A DNA stretch of 64,000 nt from Roseinatronobacter sp052379845 (GCA_052379845.1 JBQTCF010000011.1); one strand, 5' to 3'; shown: positions 16,963 through 26,772, counted from the first letter of the stretch. Translations and numbers: made by a program. Notes: generated by a model not told the origin, from the letters alone.

Positions 16963-18180
16963 CTACAACAGGTTCCGCTGGTGGATGATCTGGGGAATTT
17001 TCTTCTTCACCTTGAAAAACCCCGCTGTCGCATGCGGCCAGATCGCGCTGTCCCAAGGGCGCTGCCATTCGCAAAGCGCAATGCCCGCCGCGTCCAGCGC
17101 GGGGGCGGCCTGTTGCAGCCAGTCGCGCAGCGGGCCTTGTGGCACATAGGGCGTGATGATCTGGCGCGCGCCGGCCTTGGCGGCCCATTGTGCCAGATCG
17201 CTTGGGGCATGGGCGCGCAAGGCCAGTGCCTGCCAACCTGCGCGGCGCGCGGCATCTTGCAAGGCGCCATCGTCAAACGCCACCACATGCGGCGCAACGG
17301 GCCTGCGCGAGCGTAAGTGCGACGCGCCCAATGTCGCGGCTGCGCGAATGTCCAGCGCGGCCATGTCAAAATCCTCCGGGCGGCAATCGTCTTCGGTGAT
17401 CAACAGTGCCGCAGGGCGGGCGGGATCGGGGGCAAGGGGCTGGCGCAACGGCGTGACAGGGGGCAAGCCGTCAGGTTCTGTCGCCTCCAGCCCCTGCACG
17501 CTGGCGCAGAGTTCCCCCTGCAGCGGGGTGAAACGCCCACTGGTGAATTGTGCGATATTCCAGCCCTGCGCGACATAGGGCTTGCCCCGCGTATGTAACC
17601 CGGCCACCCAACGCCAGCCCAGCGTGTTTGACGCAGGGTCCCCGTCCAGCAAATGGCGCAAAAAGAAATCCGCCCCCAACCGCCACGGCAACTGCAACGT
17701 GAATATCCAGATGGATGCAAACCACATGCGCGCGTGATTGTGCAGATACCCCGTTTGCGTCAGTTCCCGCGCCCATGCGTCGAAACAGGCCAGCCCCGTG
17801 GTGCCTGCTTCGGCCTGCGCCACTGATGCGCGCAATGCGCGGTCACGCTCCAGCGCGGCCATGTCATGCGCCACCCCGTCGCGGTAACTGGCCCATATAC
17901 CGGGGCGGCGTTCCAGCCAGCCCTTGAAATAGCCCCGCCAGACCACTTCCTGAATGAATTTTTCCGCTTGTTCCGGCCCATGCGCGGCCAGCGCAGCCGC
18001 AACCACGTCTTCTTCCAGCACCAGCCTGCGGCGCAGATAGGGCGACAGGCCCGATACATCGCGGTGCTGGTCCGGCCCGTGGTCAAAATTTCGCCGCGCT
18101 GCGTAGTGGCGCCCCATGCGCGGGATGAAAGCCGCCATGCGTGCCTCGCCTGCGGCGCGTGTCGCGTCCTGATAGTGCAT
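16963..18180 (-). CDS. Photolyase/cryptochrome FAD-domain protein with C-terminal Rossmann-like extension
   Basis: 405 residues. The first 255 or so residues are the all-helical FAD-binding domain of photolyases: RRNFDHGP, SGLSPYLRRRLV, FIQEVVWRGYFKGWLE, then TGYLHNHARMWFASIW and LLDGDPASNTLGWRWVAG. The usual N-terminal alpha/beta antenna domain is absent. Instead the last 140 residues read like an alpha/beta domain (LLITEDD, APHVVAFDDGAL, ARQIITPYVPQGPLRDWL, GIALCEWQRPWD) and end with FFKVKKKIP, reminiscent of the YxVFTPFxK end of an antenna domain. It probably binds FAD and may repair or sense light damage, but substrate and cofactor chain are unknown. Start could also be Met15. Confidence 0.8.
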   Translation of the reverse strand: MHYQDATRAAGEARMAAFIPRMGRHYAARRNFDHGPDQHRDVSGLSPYLRRRLVLEEDVVAAALAAHGPEQAEKFIQEVVWRGYFKGWLERRPGIWASYRDGVAHDMAALERDRALRASVAQAEAGTTGLACFDAWARELTQTGYLHNHARMWFASIWIFTLQLPWRLGADFFLRHLLDGDPASNTLGWRWVAGLHTRGKPYVAQGWNIAQFTSGRFTPLQGELCASVQGLEATEPDGLPPVTPLRQPLAPDPARPAALLITEDDCRPEDFDMAALDIRAAATLGASHLRSRRPVAPHVVAFDDGALQDAARRAGWQALALRAHAPSDLAQWAAKAGARQIITPYVPQGPLRDWLQQAAPALDAAGIALCEWQRPWDSAIWPHATAGFFKVKKKIPQIIHQRNLL

Positions 18181-18259
18181 CTGCCCTGCGCCCTGACCTT
18201 ATTGCATTCGGGGCGAAGCTAGCGTGACGCGCGCCCGGATCAATCGCGGCCGGGCGCTT

Positions 18260-19306
18260 TCATTCCGGGGATTTGGTGAAATCAAACTCATCCAGCCGCG
18301 CGCCACGCCGGATGATCTTGTCGGCGGAAATGCGAATTCCCGACAGGTCATTTTGGACCTGCGCAAAATGGCTTTCCAGCTTGGCCACACGCACCCCAAG
18401 GCGTTCGGCATCCTCAACAAGCAATTGCACTTCGCGGCGCACGGCGCGCGCTTCGGCGCGCAGGCGCGTGTCCTTCATCACCGCGCGCAAGGTATTGAGT
18501 GTGGCCATCATGGTGGTGGGCGACACAATCCAGACTTTGGCCACGAACCCTTCGCGCACCACATCGGACAGGTTGGCGTGCAGTTCGGCGTAAATCGCCT
18601 CTGATGGCAGGAACATCAGCGCGCCATCGGCGGTTTCACCGGGCAGGATATAGCGTTCGGAAATTGCCTTGATATGCGCGCGCAACGCCTGCGCCAGCGC
18701 GCGGCGTGCGGCCATGCGCGCCGCGTCATCGGGGGCGCGCATCAGGGCCTGATACGCTTCCAGCGGGAATTTTGCATCCACCGCCAGTGGCTGTGACATA
18801 TGGATCAGTGCGTCCACCCGCCGCCCGTTCGACAAGCTGGACTGAAGGCTGAACGCATCAGGCGGCAGCGCGTCCGACAACAGCGCTTCAAGCTGCACTT
18901 CGCCAAAGGCACCGCGCGCCTGTTTGTTGGACAAAATATCCTGCAAGGACAACACATTGCCTGACAGCGCTTCGATCTTGGCCTGTGCTGCGTCAATCAC
19001 CTGCAGCCGTTCGCGCAAGGCCCCCATGCTGGCCGCTGTGGTCTGGGCATTGCCTGCCAGCGTATCGCCCATATAGCGCCCCATATCTGCCAGCCGCGCT
19101 TCAACCAGACTGATGACCTGCGTCTGGCTTTGGGCCACATGCGCCAGCCCACCTGCAAGCTGGTTTTGATGGTCCGACAGGCCCGACAGCCGGTCATGCA
19201 GCCCCGACAGGCCAGACACGGCCCGCAGCACACGCCACAAAACCAATAACGCCACCACGCCAAGCGCCAGCGCAACAAGCAGCGGATCAACGCTATCAAG
19301 GTTCAT
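18260..19306 (-). CDS. rmuC: DNA recombination protein RmuC
   Basis: 348 residues. One N-terminal membrane helix (LLVALALGVVALLVLWRVL), a coiled coil to about residue 110, then the RmuC nuclease-like core: AFGEVQLEALLSDALP, GRRVDALIHMSQPLAVDAKFPLEAY, and DVVREGFVAKVWIVSPTTMM. RmuC limits inversions at short inverted repeats and has a PD-(D/E)xK-like fold. Its start overlaps the mutL stop by 4 bp, so the two DNA-maintenance genes are coupled. Confidence 0.92.
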   Translation of the reverse strand: MNLDSVDPLLVALALGVVALLVLWRVLRAVSGLSGLHDRLSGLSDHQNQLAGGLAHVAQSQTQVISLVEARLADMGRYMGDTLAGNAQTTAASMGALRERLQVIDAAQAKIEALSGNVLSLQDILSNKQARGAFGEVQLEALLSDALPPDAFSLQSSLSNGRRVDALIHMSQPLAVDAKFPLEAYQALMRAPDDAARMAARRALAQALRAHIKAISERYILPGETADGALMFLPSEAIYAELHANLSDVVREGFVAKVWIVSPTTMMATLNTLRAVMKDTRLRAEARAVRREVQLLVEDAERLGVRVAKLESHFAQVQNDLSGIRISADKIIRRGARLDEFDFTKSPE

Positions 19307-21147
19307 TTGCGGCCAAACAGCTTTTCGATCTCATCAAGGCCAAGTTCCACATAGGTGGGCCGCCCATGGTTGCACTGGCCGGAATGGGGCGTTGCCTCCA
19401 TCTCGCGCAGCAGGGCGTTCATTTCTTCCACCCGCATGGCGCGCCCCGACCGCACGGACCCATGACAGGCCATGCGCGACAACACGGCATCAATGCGCGC
19501 CTGCAGGTTCTGGCTTTGGCCCAGATCGGCCAGGTCATCCAGAATGTCGCGGATCAGCGCGCGCGCATCCACCACCCCCAGAAGCGCGGGGGTTTCGCGC
19601 ACCATGATCGCCCCGCCGCCAAAAGCTTCGATCACCAGCCCAAGCGCGGCCAGGTCCCCCGACAGGGCCAGCAGTTGCGCGGCATCCGCTTCGGGCAGTT
19701 CCACGATTTCGGGGATCAGCAGCGCCTGCCCTGCCACGGTGTTTTCGGCGCGCTGGCGTTTCAGGCGTTCATAGACCAGCCGTTCATGCGCCGCGTGCTG
19801 GTCCACAATAACCATGCCGCGCGCGGTCTGGGCCACGATGTAGTTTTGGTGCAATTGCGCGCGCGCAGCCCCAAGGGGGGCATCATCGGGCACGCTTGGG
19901 GCGGCATCGGGGCTGTCATGGCGCGCAGAAATGGCTTGCGCACCCGTCCAGAAGGCAGGCGCGTCCTGCATCTGGGCGGGGGCCTGTAACTGGTAATTGG
20001 CCGCGCGCGCCTGCGGTGACGGGCGGTCCATCTGATAGCCCGCATAAGGGGGGGGGGCCTGCGGGCGCATGGCCCCCAGCATTGCGCCCGCAACTGTGCT
20101 GGACGCGCGGTGCCCCGCATTTGCCAGCGCATGGCGCAACCCGCTGACCACCAGCCCGCGCGCCAGCCCCGGATCGCGGAAGCGCACCTCGGATTTTGCA
20201 GGGTGGACATTCACATCCACCAGATCAGGCGCGCAAGTGATAAACAGCGCCGCAACAGGGTGACGGTCACGCGACAGAAAATCCATATAGGCCGCGCGCA
20301 ACGCCCCGATCAGCAGTTTGTCGCGCACAGGGCGACCATTGACGAACAGATATTGCGCCACCGCCGCCCCGCGCGAATAGGTGGGCAGGCCCGCCAGCCC
20401 CGTCAGGTGCAGCCCGTCGCGTTCGGCATCAATGCGGATGGCGTTATCGGTAAACTCGCGCCCCAGAATGCTGGCCATGCGGTCTTCCAGCGCGTCAAAC
20501 AGCGCGCCTTGGGCGGCATCGGCGCGGAAAATCTGGCGCGGGGCGTCATTGGACACATCCGACAGGGTAAAACTGACATAGGGTTCGGCCATGGCCAACC
20601 GTTTGAGGACATCTGCAATCGCCTGCGCCTCGGCGCGGTCAGAGCGCATGAATTTCAGCCGCGCCGGTGTGGCATGGAACAGGTCGCGCAATTCCACCAG
20701 CGTGCCCTGTTGCGCGGCATCTGGCCTGACCTGCCCCATACGGCCCCCATTCACGGTAATGCTAGCGCCATCGCCGCCTTGCGTGCGCGAGGTGATGTAC
20801 AGCCGCCCCACCGCCCCAAGGCTGGGCAGCGCTTCACCGCGAAACCCGAAGGACCGGATATTGAGCAAATCTGTCCCGTCAATCTTGGATGTGGCATGGC
20901 GCGACAGCGCCAGCGGCAGGTCCTCAGGGGCCATGCCATGCCCGTCATCGCGCACCCGGATCAGGGTTTTGCCACCATCGGCATACGCCACATCAATACG
21001 GGTGGCGCCCGCATCAAGGGCGTTTTCCACCAGTTCCTTGACAGCAGAGGCCGGGCGTTCCACCACTTCGCCCGCCGCAATGCGGTTGGCGCAGGCTTCG
21101 TCAAGCTGGCGAATTTCGGGGCGGATATTGCGGTGCGCGGTGTTCAT
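19303..21147 (-). CDS. mutL: DNA mismatch repair protein MutL
   Basis: 614 residues. GHKL ATPase that links MutS mismatch recognition to downstream excision. N-terminal signatures: IAAGEVVERPASAVKELVENALDAG, IRVRDDGHGM, ATSKI and GFRGEALPSLG. After a Pro/Gln/Ala-rich linker (about 340-425) comes the dimerisation domain with VIVDQHAAHERLVYE and the terminal MACHGSVRSG and TPHSGQCNHGRPTYVEL. The DQHAxHERxxYE motif points to a MutL with the endonuclease-type C-terminus, as in bacteria lacking MutH. Confidence 0.95.
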   Translation of the reverse strand: MNTAHRNIRPEIRQLDEACANRIAAGEVVERPASAVKELVENALDAGATRIDVAYADGGKTLIRVRDDGHGMAPEDLPLALSRHATSKIDGTDLLNIRSFGFRGEALPSLGAVGRLYITSRTQGGDGASITVNGGRMGQVRPDAAQQGTLVELRDLFHATPARLKFMRSDRAEAQAIADVLKRLAMAEPYVSFTLSDVSNDAPRQIFRADAAQGALFDALEDRMASILGREFTDNAIRIDAERDGLHLTGLAGLPTYSRGAAVAQYLFVNGRPVRDKLLIGALRAAYMDFLSRDRHPVAALFITCAPDLVDVNVHPAKSEVRFRDPGLARGLVVSGLRHALANAGHRASSTVAGAMLGAMRPQAPPPYAGYQMDRPSPQARAANYQLQAPAQMQDAPAFWTGAQAISARHDSPDAAPSVPDDAPLGAARAQLHQNYIVAQTARGMVIVDQHAAHERLVYERLKRQRAENTVAGQALLIPEIVELPEADAAQLLALSGDLAALGLVIEAFGGGAIMVRETPALLGVVDARALIRDILDDLADLGQSQNLQARIDAVLSRMACHGSVRSGRAMRVEEMNALLREMEATPHSGQCNHGRPTYVELGLDEIEKLFGRK

Positions 21148-21188
21148 ACCACAGAATATAGCATGCCACCCGCGCCACTGCCAAGCGG

Positions 21189-22496
21189 CTATTCCAGCCC
21201 TTCGGGTTGGCCCACCACCACGAAATGCAGCGCATCCGCATCAAACAGGCGCGCGGCCATGGCATTGACCTGATCCAGCGTCAGGGCCTCAATCAGGTCA
21301 TTGCGGATATTGACATAATCAATGTCAAAACCCTGATACTGCATCGACGCCATGCTGGACGCAATCGCGCCATTCCCGTCAAAACGCAGCGGATAGGCCC
21401 CTGTCAGATAGGTTTGAATGCGCGACAGGTCATCGGCGGAAATGCCGTCCTGTGCAATGCGTGCCCATTCTTCGCGCAAAAGCTCAATCGCAGCCGCCGC
21501 ATTGGCGTTGTCGGTGGACATGCGCCCCTGATAGCTTTCGCCCAACAGGCCAGAGGCCAGAAAACTGCCCACCCCATAGGTCAGGCCCCGCTGCACGCGC
21601 AGGCTTTCCATCAGCCTTGTGCCAAACCGTCCGCCGCCAAACACTTCGTTCACAACAAAGGCGGTCAGGAAATCAGGATCATCGCGGGCAATGCCGTCAT
21701 GGCCAAAGGCGATCACCGATTGCGGCCCGTCAAAGGCAATCACCTCCACGCCCGGTGTGGCGGCGAAGGTGGCGCGGTCAGGGATGGGCGCACCTTGCTG
21801 GGGTATTCCGTCAAACAAACGGTCGATCAGGCGCGCAAGTTCGGGCGCATCAATATCGCCCGCCGCGCCAATGAACACACGGTCGCGTGCAATCGCACCC
21901 TGATGGGCGGCAACCAGCGCTGCGCGGTCCAGCGCGGTCACAGTTTCCACACTGCCATCACTGACACGCCCATAAGGGTGGTCCCCATAGGCCGCCTGCG
22001 CAAATGCGCGGCTGGCCAATGTGTTGGGGTCCAGCGCATCGCGGCGCAGCTTTGACAGCATTTGCCCCCGCACCCGCGCAATGGCATCGTCATCAAAGCG
22101 CGGATCGGTCAGCGCCGCGCGCACATGGTCAATCACCTCGTCCGCATCTTCGGTCAAAAACCGCACGGAGACCGACACAGTGTCGCGCCCCGCATCGAAA
22201 CTGATACGCGCGGCCAGGTCTTCGGTGCGCGCCGCAAAGGCCTGCGCGTCCATGTCCCCCGCCCCTTCGGACAAAAGTGCGGTCATCAGACTGGTTGCGC
22301 CTGCGGTGGCGTCACTGTCCAGATTGGCCCCGCCCGCAAAAATCAGGTCCAGCGCCACAATAGGGATGGAGCGTTCCTCGACCAGCCATGCCTGCAGGCC
22401 GGACGCTGATGTGACAGGGGTTATCGATACCTCGGCGCGCAGGGGGGCGACAAGGGTGATGAACAGGCCAGCAGCAAGGGCCAGAAAACGGGTCAT
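21189..22496 (-). CDS. M16 family zinc-peptidase-like protein lacking the HxxEH motif
   Basis: 435 residues with an N-terminal signal peptide (MTRFLALAAGLFITLVAPLRA). It has the two-lobed M16 (pitrilysin/MPP) fold blocks such as VFGGGRFGTRLMESLR and GLTYGVGSFLAS. The position of the HxxEH zinc site is occupied by SLMTALLSEGAG, so it is not catalytic alone, like MPP-alpha. Its start overlaps the stop of the second M16 gene by 4 bp; the two very likely form a periplasmic heterodimer with the other subunit supplying the active site. Confidence 0.9.
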   Translation of the reverse strand: MTRFLALAAGLFITLVAPLRAEVSITPVTSASGLQAWLVEERSIPIVALDLIFAGGANLDSDATAGATSLMTALLSEGAGDMDAQAFAARTEDLAARISFDAGRDTVSVSVRFLTEDADEVIDHVRAALTDPRFDDDAIARVRGQMLSKLRRDALDPNTLASRAFAQAAYGDHPYGRVSDGSVETVTALDRAALVAAHQGAIARDRVFIGAAGDIDAPELARLIDRLFDGIPQQGAPIPDRATFAATPGVEVIAFDGPQSVIAFGHDGIARDDPDFLTAFVVNEVFGGGRFGTRLMESLRVQRGLTYGVGSFLASGLLGESYQGRMSTDNANAAAAIELLREEWARIAQDGISADDLSRIQTYLTGAYPLRFDGNGAIASSMASMQYQGFDIDYVNIRNDLIEALTLDQVNAMAARLFDADALHFVVVGQPEGLE

Positions 22497-23845
22497 TGTG
22501 CGCCCTCCGATGCAGTCGCGGTGGTGGGTTGGGTCAGATAGCCGGTGACCGCATTGCGCCGGTCCAGCAGGAACTGGCCTGCGGCAATCACATCGTCGGG
22601 GGTCACGGCATCCAGCGCGTCCACCCAGCCGTCAATGTCATCCACGCCCAGCCCGATGGACAGCCCGACCCCATATTGGCGCGCGCGGCCCTGAACATCA
22701 TCGAGCGCGTAAATTTCCGAGGCGCGGATCTGGCGGCGCACGCGGTCAAACTGCGCCTGATCAACGCCATCTTCCAGAAACTGCGCCACCACCGCGTCAA
22801 GGGCCGCTTCGGCGTCTTCCAGCGACACCCCGTCAACTGGCGCAATCCCAAGGGTGAAGGTGCCGTAATCGCGCGCCATGCCATTATACCCCGCCCATGC
22901 CGACAGCGCCACGCCCTGCTCAAAGTTCAGCGCCCGTTCCAGAACCGATGTCGTGGAACTGCCGCCCAGCAATGCCGCCAGCATTTGCAGCGCGGCCGCC
23001 TGTGACTGCTCGCCCGCGCGGCGCACAGGGGCCAGATACATGCGACTGACATAGGGTGTGCCCACGCGCGCATCTTCAAACCGCAGGCGGCGTTCAGCCA
23101 GATGCGGGGGTTCGCTGGCGCGCGACACGGGCGCAATGGCAGGGTTGGGCGGCACGGGGCCGTAAATCTGGCGCGCCAATTCCAGCGCCTGCGCCGTGTC
23201 CACATCCCCCGCGATGACCAGAACCGCGTTATTTGGCCCGTAATGCTGCGCATAAAAATCCATCGCATTCTGGCCGGTCAGGGTTTCCATTTCATGGCGC
23301 CAGCCAATGATGGGAATGCCGTAAGGGTGCGATTTATACAGCGCGGCCATCATGCTTTCGTTGAACTGCCCGCCCACGCGACTTTCCAGCACCTGCCCGC
23401 GTTCTTCCAGAATGACGGCGCGTTCGGGCAACCAGTCATCTTCAGTGAAGGACAGGTTGGCCATGCGGTCGGCTTCCATCTGCATCATCAGGTCCAGCCG
23501 GTCAGATGCGACGCGCTGGAAATAACCCGTATAATCCCAACTGGTGAAGGCATTGTCGCGCCCGCCATTGGCTTCGACCACGCTGGAAAATTCGCCCGCG
23601 TCCATGGTGTCGGTGCCCTTGAACATCAGGTGTTCCAGAAAATGCGCGATGCCCGATTGCAGCGGGGGTTCATCCGCCGCGCCCACCCGATACCACACCA
23701 TATGCACGACAACCGGCGCGCGGCGGTCTTCGATGACGACAACCTCCAGCCCGTTGTCAAGGCTGGTATGGGTTACGGGGTCGGCCTGCGCGGCGCGCAG
23801 CGCCAGCAAGCCTATCACGACAAGCACGGTCAGACGGGAAAACAT
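22493..23845 (-). CDS. M16 family metallopeptidase, catalytic subunit
   Basis: 450 residues. Signal peptide MFSRLTVLVVIGLLALRAAQA, then the zinc motif HFLEH (GIAHFLEHLMFKGTD) and, about 70 residues later, the distal glutamate region. The pattern VGAADEPP and the late VALSAWAGYNGMARDYGTF are typical of pitrilysin-family processing peptidases related to MPP-beta. I chose ATG 23845 because it begins the signal peptide; a further ATG lies at 23872. First gene of a two-gene unit with the non-catalytic partner. Cleaves peptides in the periplasm; natural substrate unknown. Confidence 0.92.
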   Translation of the reverse strand: MFSRLTVLVVIGLLALRAAQADPVTHTSLDNGLEVVVIEDRRAPVVVHMVWYRVGAADEPPLQSGIAHFLEHLMFKGTDTMDAGEFSSVVEANGGRDNAFTSWDYTGYFQRVASDRLDLMMQMEADRMANLSFTEDDWLPERAVILEERGQVLESRVGGQFNESMMAALYKSHPYGIPIIGWRHEMETLTGQNAMDFYAQHYGPNNAVLVIAGDVDTAQALELARQIYGPVPPNPAIAPVSRASEPPHLAERRLRFEDARVGTPYVSRMYLAPVRRAGEQSQAAALQMLAALLGGSSTTSVLERALNFEQGVALSAWAGYNGMARDYGTFTLGIAPVDGVSLEDAEAALDAVVAQFLEDGVDQAQFDRVRRQIRASEIYALDDVQGRARQYGVGLSIGLGVDDIDGWVDALDAVTPDDVIAAGQFLLDRRNAVTGYLTQPTTATASEGAQ

Positions 23846-24021
23846 GAGGGGCGCATACCTTTGGTCAGACATATCAAACTGTCATGGACAGTTACTGCCA
23901 GCAGGCGCGGGTTCAAGGGGGCAAACGCGCTTGTGACCGCTATTGCCCTGCGGCGTATCCTGCGCGCCCCGACACGACGATGCCCCGAGACCCGATGTTC
24001 CCCGCGACCCGATGTGCAGTG

Positions 24022-24555
24022 TCAGTTGTCCAGCAGTTCCTGGGGGGGGGCTGTGGGGGTGCGCACACCGGCACGCCGCCACCGGCCAAGTTCGCTGTAT
24101 TTGTCCAGCCACATGGTTTGATAGGCATTGTGATAGACATTCACACCGAACGCACGTTCCAGCAACCGCCCGCGATTGCGCTGCCGGTGTTCCAGATCCT
24201 CGGCGGCAAGCTGGGCGCGGATATCGCCGCTGCGCCCGAACCGGCTGGCGTAGTTCACAATACCGCCATCCATGCCGCCGCCCGCAAGCGCGGCGGCGGG
24301 ATTGCCACCAAGGGCGCGCGCGACATCTGCGCGCGGCTGGGGGTCAACACGGTTGCCGCCACCGGGGTTGGGCGCAGGCAACGCGGCCAGATCGTCGGGC
24401 ATTTCCAGCGGTCGGGTCGGAAGGATGGCAAATTCATCAGGGCCGCGATTCTGCGCGCCCGCATGCATCAAGATGGGATCGCCCGCATCCGAACATGCGC
24501 CCAGTGCCAGCATCGACACGCCAAGGGCTGCGAATATCACTTGCCTGACTGCCAT
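24022..24555 (-). CDS. DUF3035 lipoprotein
   Basis: 177 residues. N-terminal lipoprotein signal with lipobox LGAC (Cys21). The mature part starts with a PxDEFAILPTRPLEMP block, a family signature, followed by PNPGGGNRVDPQP, and ends with YHNAYQTMWLDKYSELGRWRRAGVRTP. Found next to lspA and M16 genes in Rhodobacterales; role unknown. Probably anchored to the outer membrane. It follows lspA by 97 bp. Confidence 0.85.
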   Translation of the reverse strand: MAVRQVIFAALGVSMLALGACSDAGDPILMHAGAQNRGPDEFAILPTRPLEMPDDLAALPAPNPGGGNRVDPQPRADVARALGGNPAAALAGGGMDGGIVNYASRFGRSGDIRAQLAAEDLEHRQRNRGRLLERAFGVNVYHNAYQTMWLDKYSELGRWRRAGVRTPTAPPQELLDN

Positions 24556-24652
24556 CGCCCTACCCCCTTCATTCCACTACGTTGCGCATGGTCTTAGCGC
24601 ATTCCAATCATAACGTCACGCCCTGTCACAAGGCAGGGCTGAAATTCAAGCC

Positions 24653-25147
24653 TCAGGGCGCATCCTTGCCTGTGCCGCTGCCTGTGTCAGTGCGGCCCGA
24701 GAACAGGATCAGCCCGAAGGCACCGGCGAAAACCGCAATATCGGCAATGTTGAAAGCATACGGATTTTGCACGCCACAACAAGACATGTTGATAAAATCC
24801 GCAACTGCCCCCCAACGCAGCCGGTCAATCACATTGCCCAGCGCGCCCCCGATCAGCAAACCGGCGGACAGCTGCATCCATTTGCGCGCCCCATCGCGGC
24901 GCACCCATATCCAGACCCAGCCACAAATGGCCAGCGCAACCGCTATCAGCACAGCGCGCGCCGCCCAGCTTCCGGAACTCAGCAAGCCGAAATTGATGCC
25001 GGTGTTCCATGCCATTGCGAAATTCAGATAGGGGTCGAAAACCGGGATGAACAGGCGCTGCTTCAGGCCCATCCCCTCCACAACGGCCCATTTGCTGGCC
25101 TGATCGGCCACAAGAACAAGTGCCATAACCCCGATTGCAACGCGCAT
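24653..25147 (-). CDS. lspA: Prolipoprotein signal peptidase II
   Basis: 164 residues, four membrane helices. Cleaves lipoprotein signal peptides after diacylglyceryl modification. Signatures: VADQASKWAV, NTGINFGLL, and the two catalytic aspartates in GGALGNVIDRLRWGAVADF and PYAFNIADIAVF. The frame is open to 25222, but that part would overlap purH, so ATG 25147 is used, 10 bp after the purH stop. Runs in the purH-lspA-DUF3035 direction. Confidence 0.93.
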   Translation of the reverse strand: MRVAIGVMALVLVADQASKWAVVEGMGLKQRLFIPVFDPYLNFAMAWNTGINFGLLSSGSWAARAVLIAVALAICGWVWIWVRRDGARKWMQLSAGLLIGGALGNVIDRLRWGAVADFINMSCCGVQNPYAFNIADIAVFAGAFGLILFSGRTDTGSGTGKDAP

Positions 25148-25157
25148 ATCTGCCCCT

Positions 25158-26747
25158 TCAGTGCCGGAAATGGCGCTGGCCGGTAAACACCATGGCAAGA
25201 CCTGCGTCATCGGCGGCGGCAATCACCTCATCGTCGCGCATGGACCCGCCCGGCTGGATGATGGCGCGCGCCCCTGCGGCGGCGGCGGTCAGCAAGCCGT
25301 CCGCAAAGGGAAAGAACGCATCGGACGCCACAACCGACCCTTGGGTGGGGGATATGTCCAGCCCCAGCACCTCGGCCATGTCCTGCGCCTTGCGCGCAGC
25401 GATTCGGGTGGAATCAACACGGCTCATCTGGCCCGCGCCCACGCCCACGGTCGCGCCATCCTTGACATAGACAATGGCATTGGATTTCACGTGCTTGGCC
25501 ACTTTCCACGCAAACAGCAGATCGGCCAGTTCCGCATCACTGGGGGCGCGTTTTGTCACCACCTTCAGGTCACCGGGCGCAATCATGCCATTGTCGCGGT
25601 CCTGCACCAGAAACCCGCCCGAGACCTGCTTGAAGGCAAGCCCCCCAAGGGCCGGATTGGCCAGCCCCTTGGTTGTGAGCAGGCGCAGGTTCTTTTTGGT
25701 GGCGAAATGGTCAATCGCGGCCTGATCAGCGGCGGGTGCAATGACAACTTCGGTGAAAATGCCGGTAATCGCCTTGGCAGTGTCCAGATCGAGCTTCATG
25801 TTCAGCGCGATAATCCCGCCAAAGGCCGATGTGCGGTCACAATCATAGGCGCGGCCGTAAGCTTCGGCCAATGTCGCCCCGCGCGCCACACCGCAAGGGT
25901 TGGCGTGTTTGATGATCGCGCAGGCCGGCCCGTCTGATGGCAGGAATTCGGACACCAACTCGAACGCGGCATCGGTGTCGTTGATGTTGTTGTAACTTAG
26001 TTCCTTGCCCTGATGCTGGGTCGCGGTGGCCACGCCGGGCCTGTCGGACCCGTCACGGTAAAACGCCGCGCCCTGATGGGGGTTTTCGCCGTAGCGCAGG
26101 GTTTGCGCCAATGTCCCCGCAAAGGCGCGGCGGCGCGGCGCGGCATCGTCAATGGCACCCGCCATCCATGTGGACACGGCCGCGTCATAAGCAGCGGTGC
26201 GCGCATAGGCGCGTTGCGCCTGCTTGCGCCGGAAGGACAGCCGCGTTTCGCCATCCTGCGCGTCCATTTCTGACAAAAGCGGCAGGTAATCTTCGGGGTC
26301 GGTGACAACAGTGACGAAATCATGGTTCTTTGCGGCGGCACGAATCATCGCCGGGCCGCCAATGTCGATATTCTCGATGGCATCGCCGTAACTTGCGCCG
26401 CGCGCAACTGTGGCTTCAAACGGATACAGGTTGACCACCAGCAGGTCGATGGTCTTGATCCCATGCGCCACCATGGCGCCCACATGCGCTTCATCATTGC
26501 GCAGCGCCAGCAAGCCGCCATGCACGCCCGGATGCAGGGTTTTCACGCGCCCGTCCATCATTTCGGGAAACCCCGTCAAATCCGAGACATCCTGCACCGC
26601 AAGCCCGGCTTCGCGCAAGGCGCGCGCCGTGCCGCCAGTCGAGACAAGCTCGACCTTGCGCGCGGCCAGTGCCTTGGCCAGATCAATCAGGCCGGTCTTG
26701 TCGGAAACGGAAATCAGCGCGCGTTTCAGCGGGGCAAGGTCAGTCAT
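25158..26747 (-). CDS. purH: Bifunctional AICAR transformylase / IMP cyclohydrolase
   Basis: 529 residues. Catalyses the last two steps of IMP synthesis. The N-terminal IMP cyclohydrolase domain has RALISVSDKTGL, ELVSTGGTARALREAGL, GFPEMMDGRVKTLHP and VVNLYPF. The C-terminal transformylase domain has LRYGENPHQGAAFY, ACAIIKHANPCG, VKSNAIVYVKDGATVGVGAGQMSRVDS and FFPFADGL. Ends FTGQRHFRH as usual. Full length. Confidence 0.96.
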   Translation of the reverse strand: MTDLAPLKRALISVSDKTGLIDLAKALAARKVELVSTGGTARALREAGLAVQDVSDLTGFPEMMDGRVKTLHPGVHGGLLALRNDEAHVGAMVAHGIKTIDLLVVNLYPFEATVARGASYGDAIENIDIGGPAMIRAAAKNHDFVTVVTDPEDYLPLLSEMDAQDGETRLSFRRKQAQRAYARTAAYDAAVSTWMAGAIDDAAPRRRAFAGTLAQTLRYGENPHQGAAFYRDGSDRPGVATATQHQGKELSYNNINDTDAAFELVSEFLPSDGPACAIIKHANPCGVARGATLAEAYGRAYDCDRTSAFGGIIALNMKLDLDTAKAITGIFTEVVIAPAADQAAIDHFATKKNLRLLTTKGLANPALGGLAFKQVSGGFLVQDRDNGMIAPGDLKVVTKRAPSDAELADLLFAWKVAKHVKSNAIVYVKDGATVGVGAGQMSRVDSTRIAARKAQDMAEVLGLDISPTQGSVVASDAFFPFADGLLTAAAAGARAIIQPGGSMRDDEVIAAADDAGLAMVFTGQRHFRH

Positions 26748-26772
26748 GGGGCGTGGTATCCTTGGTCAATTC

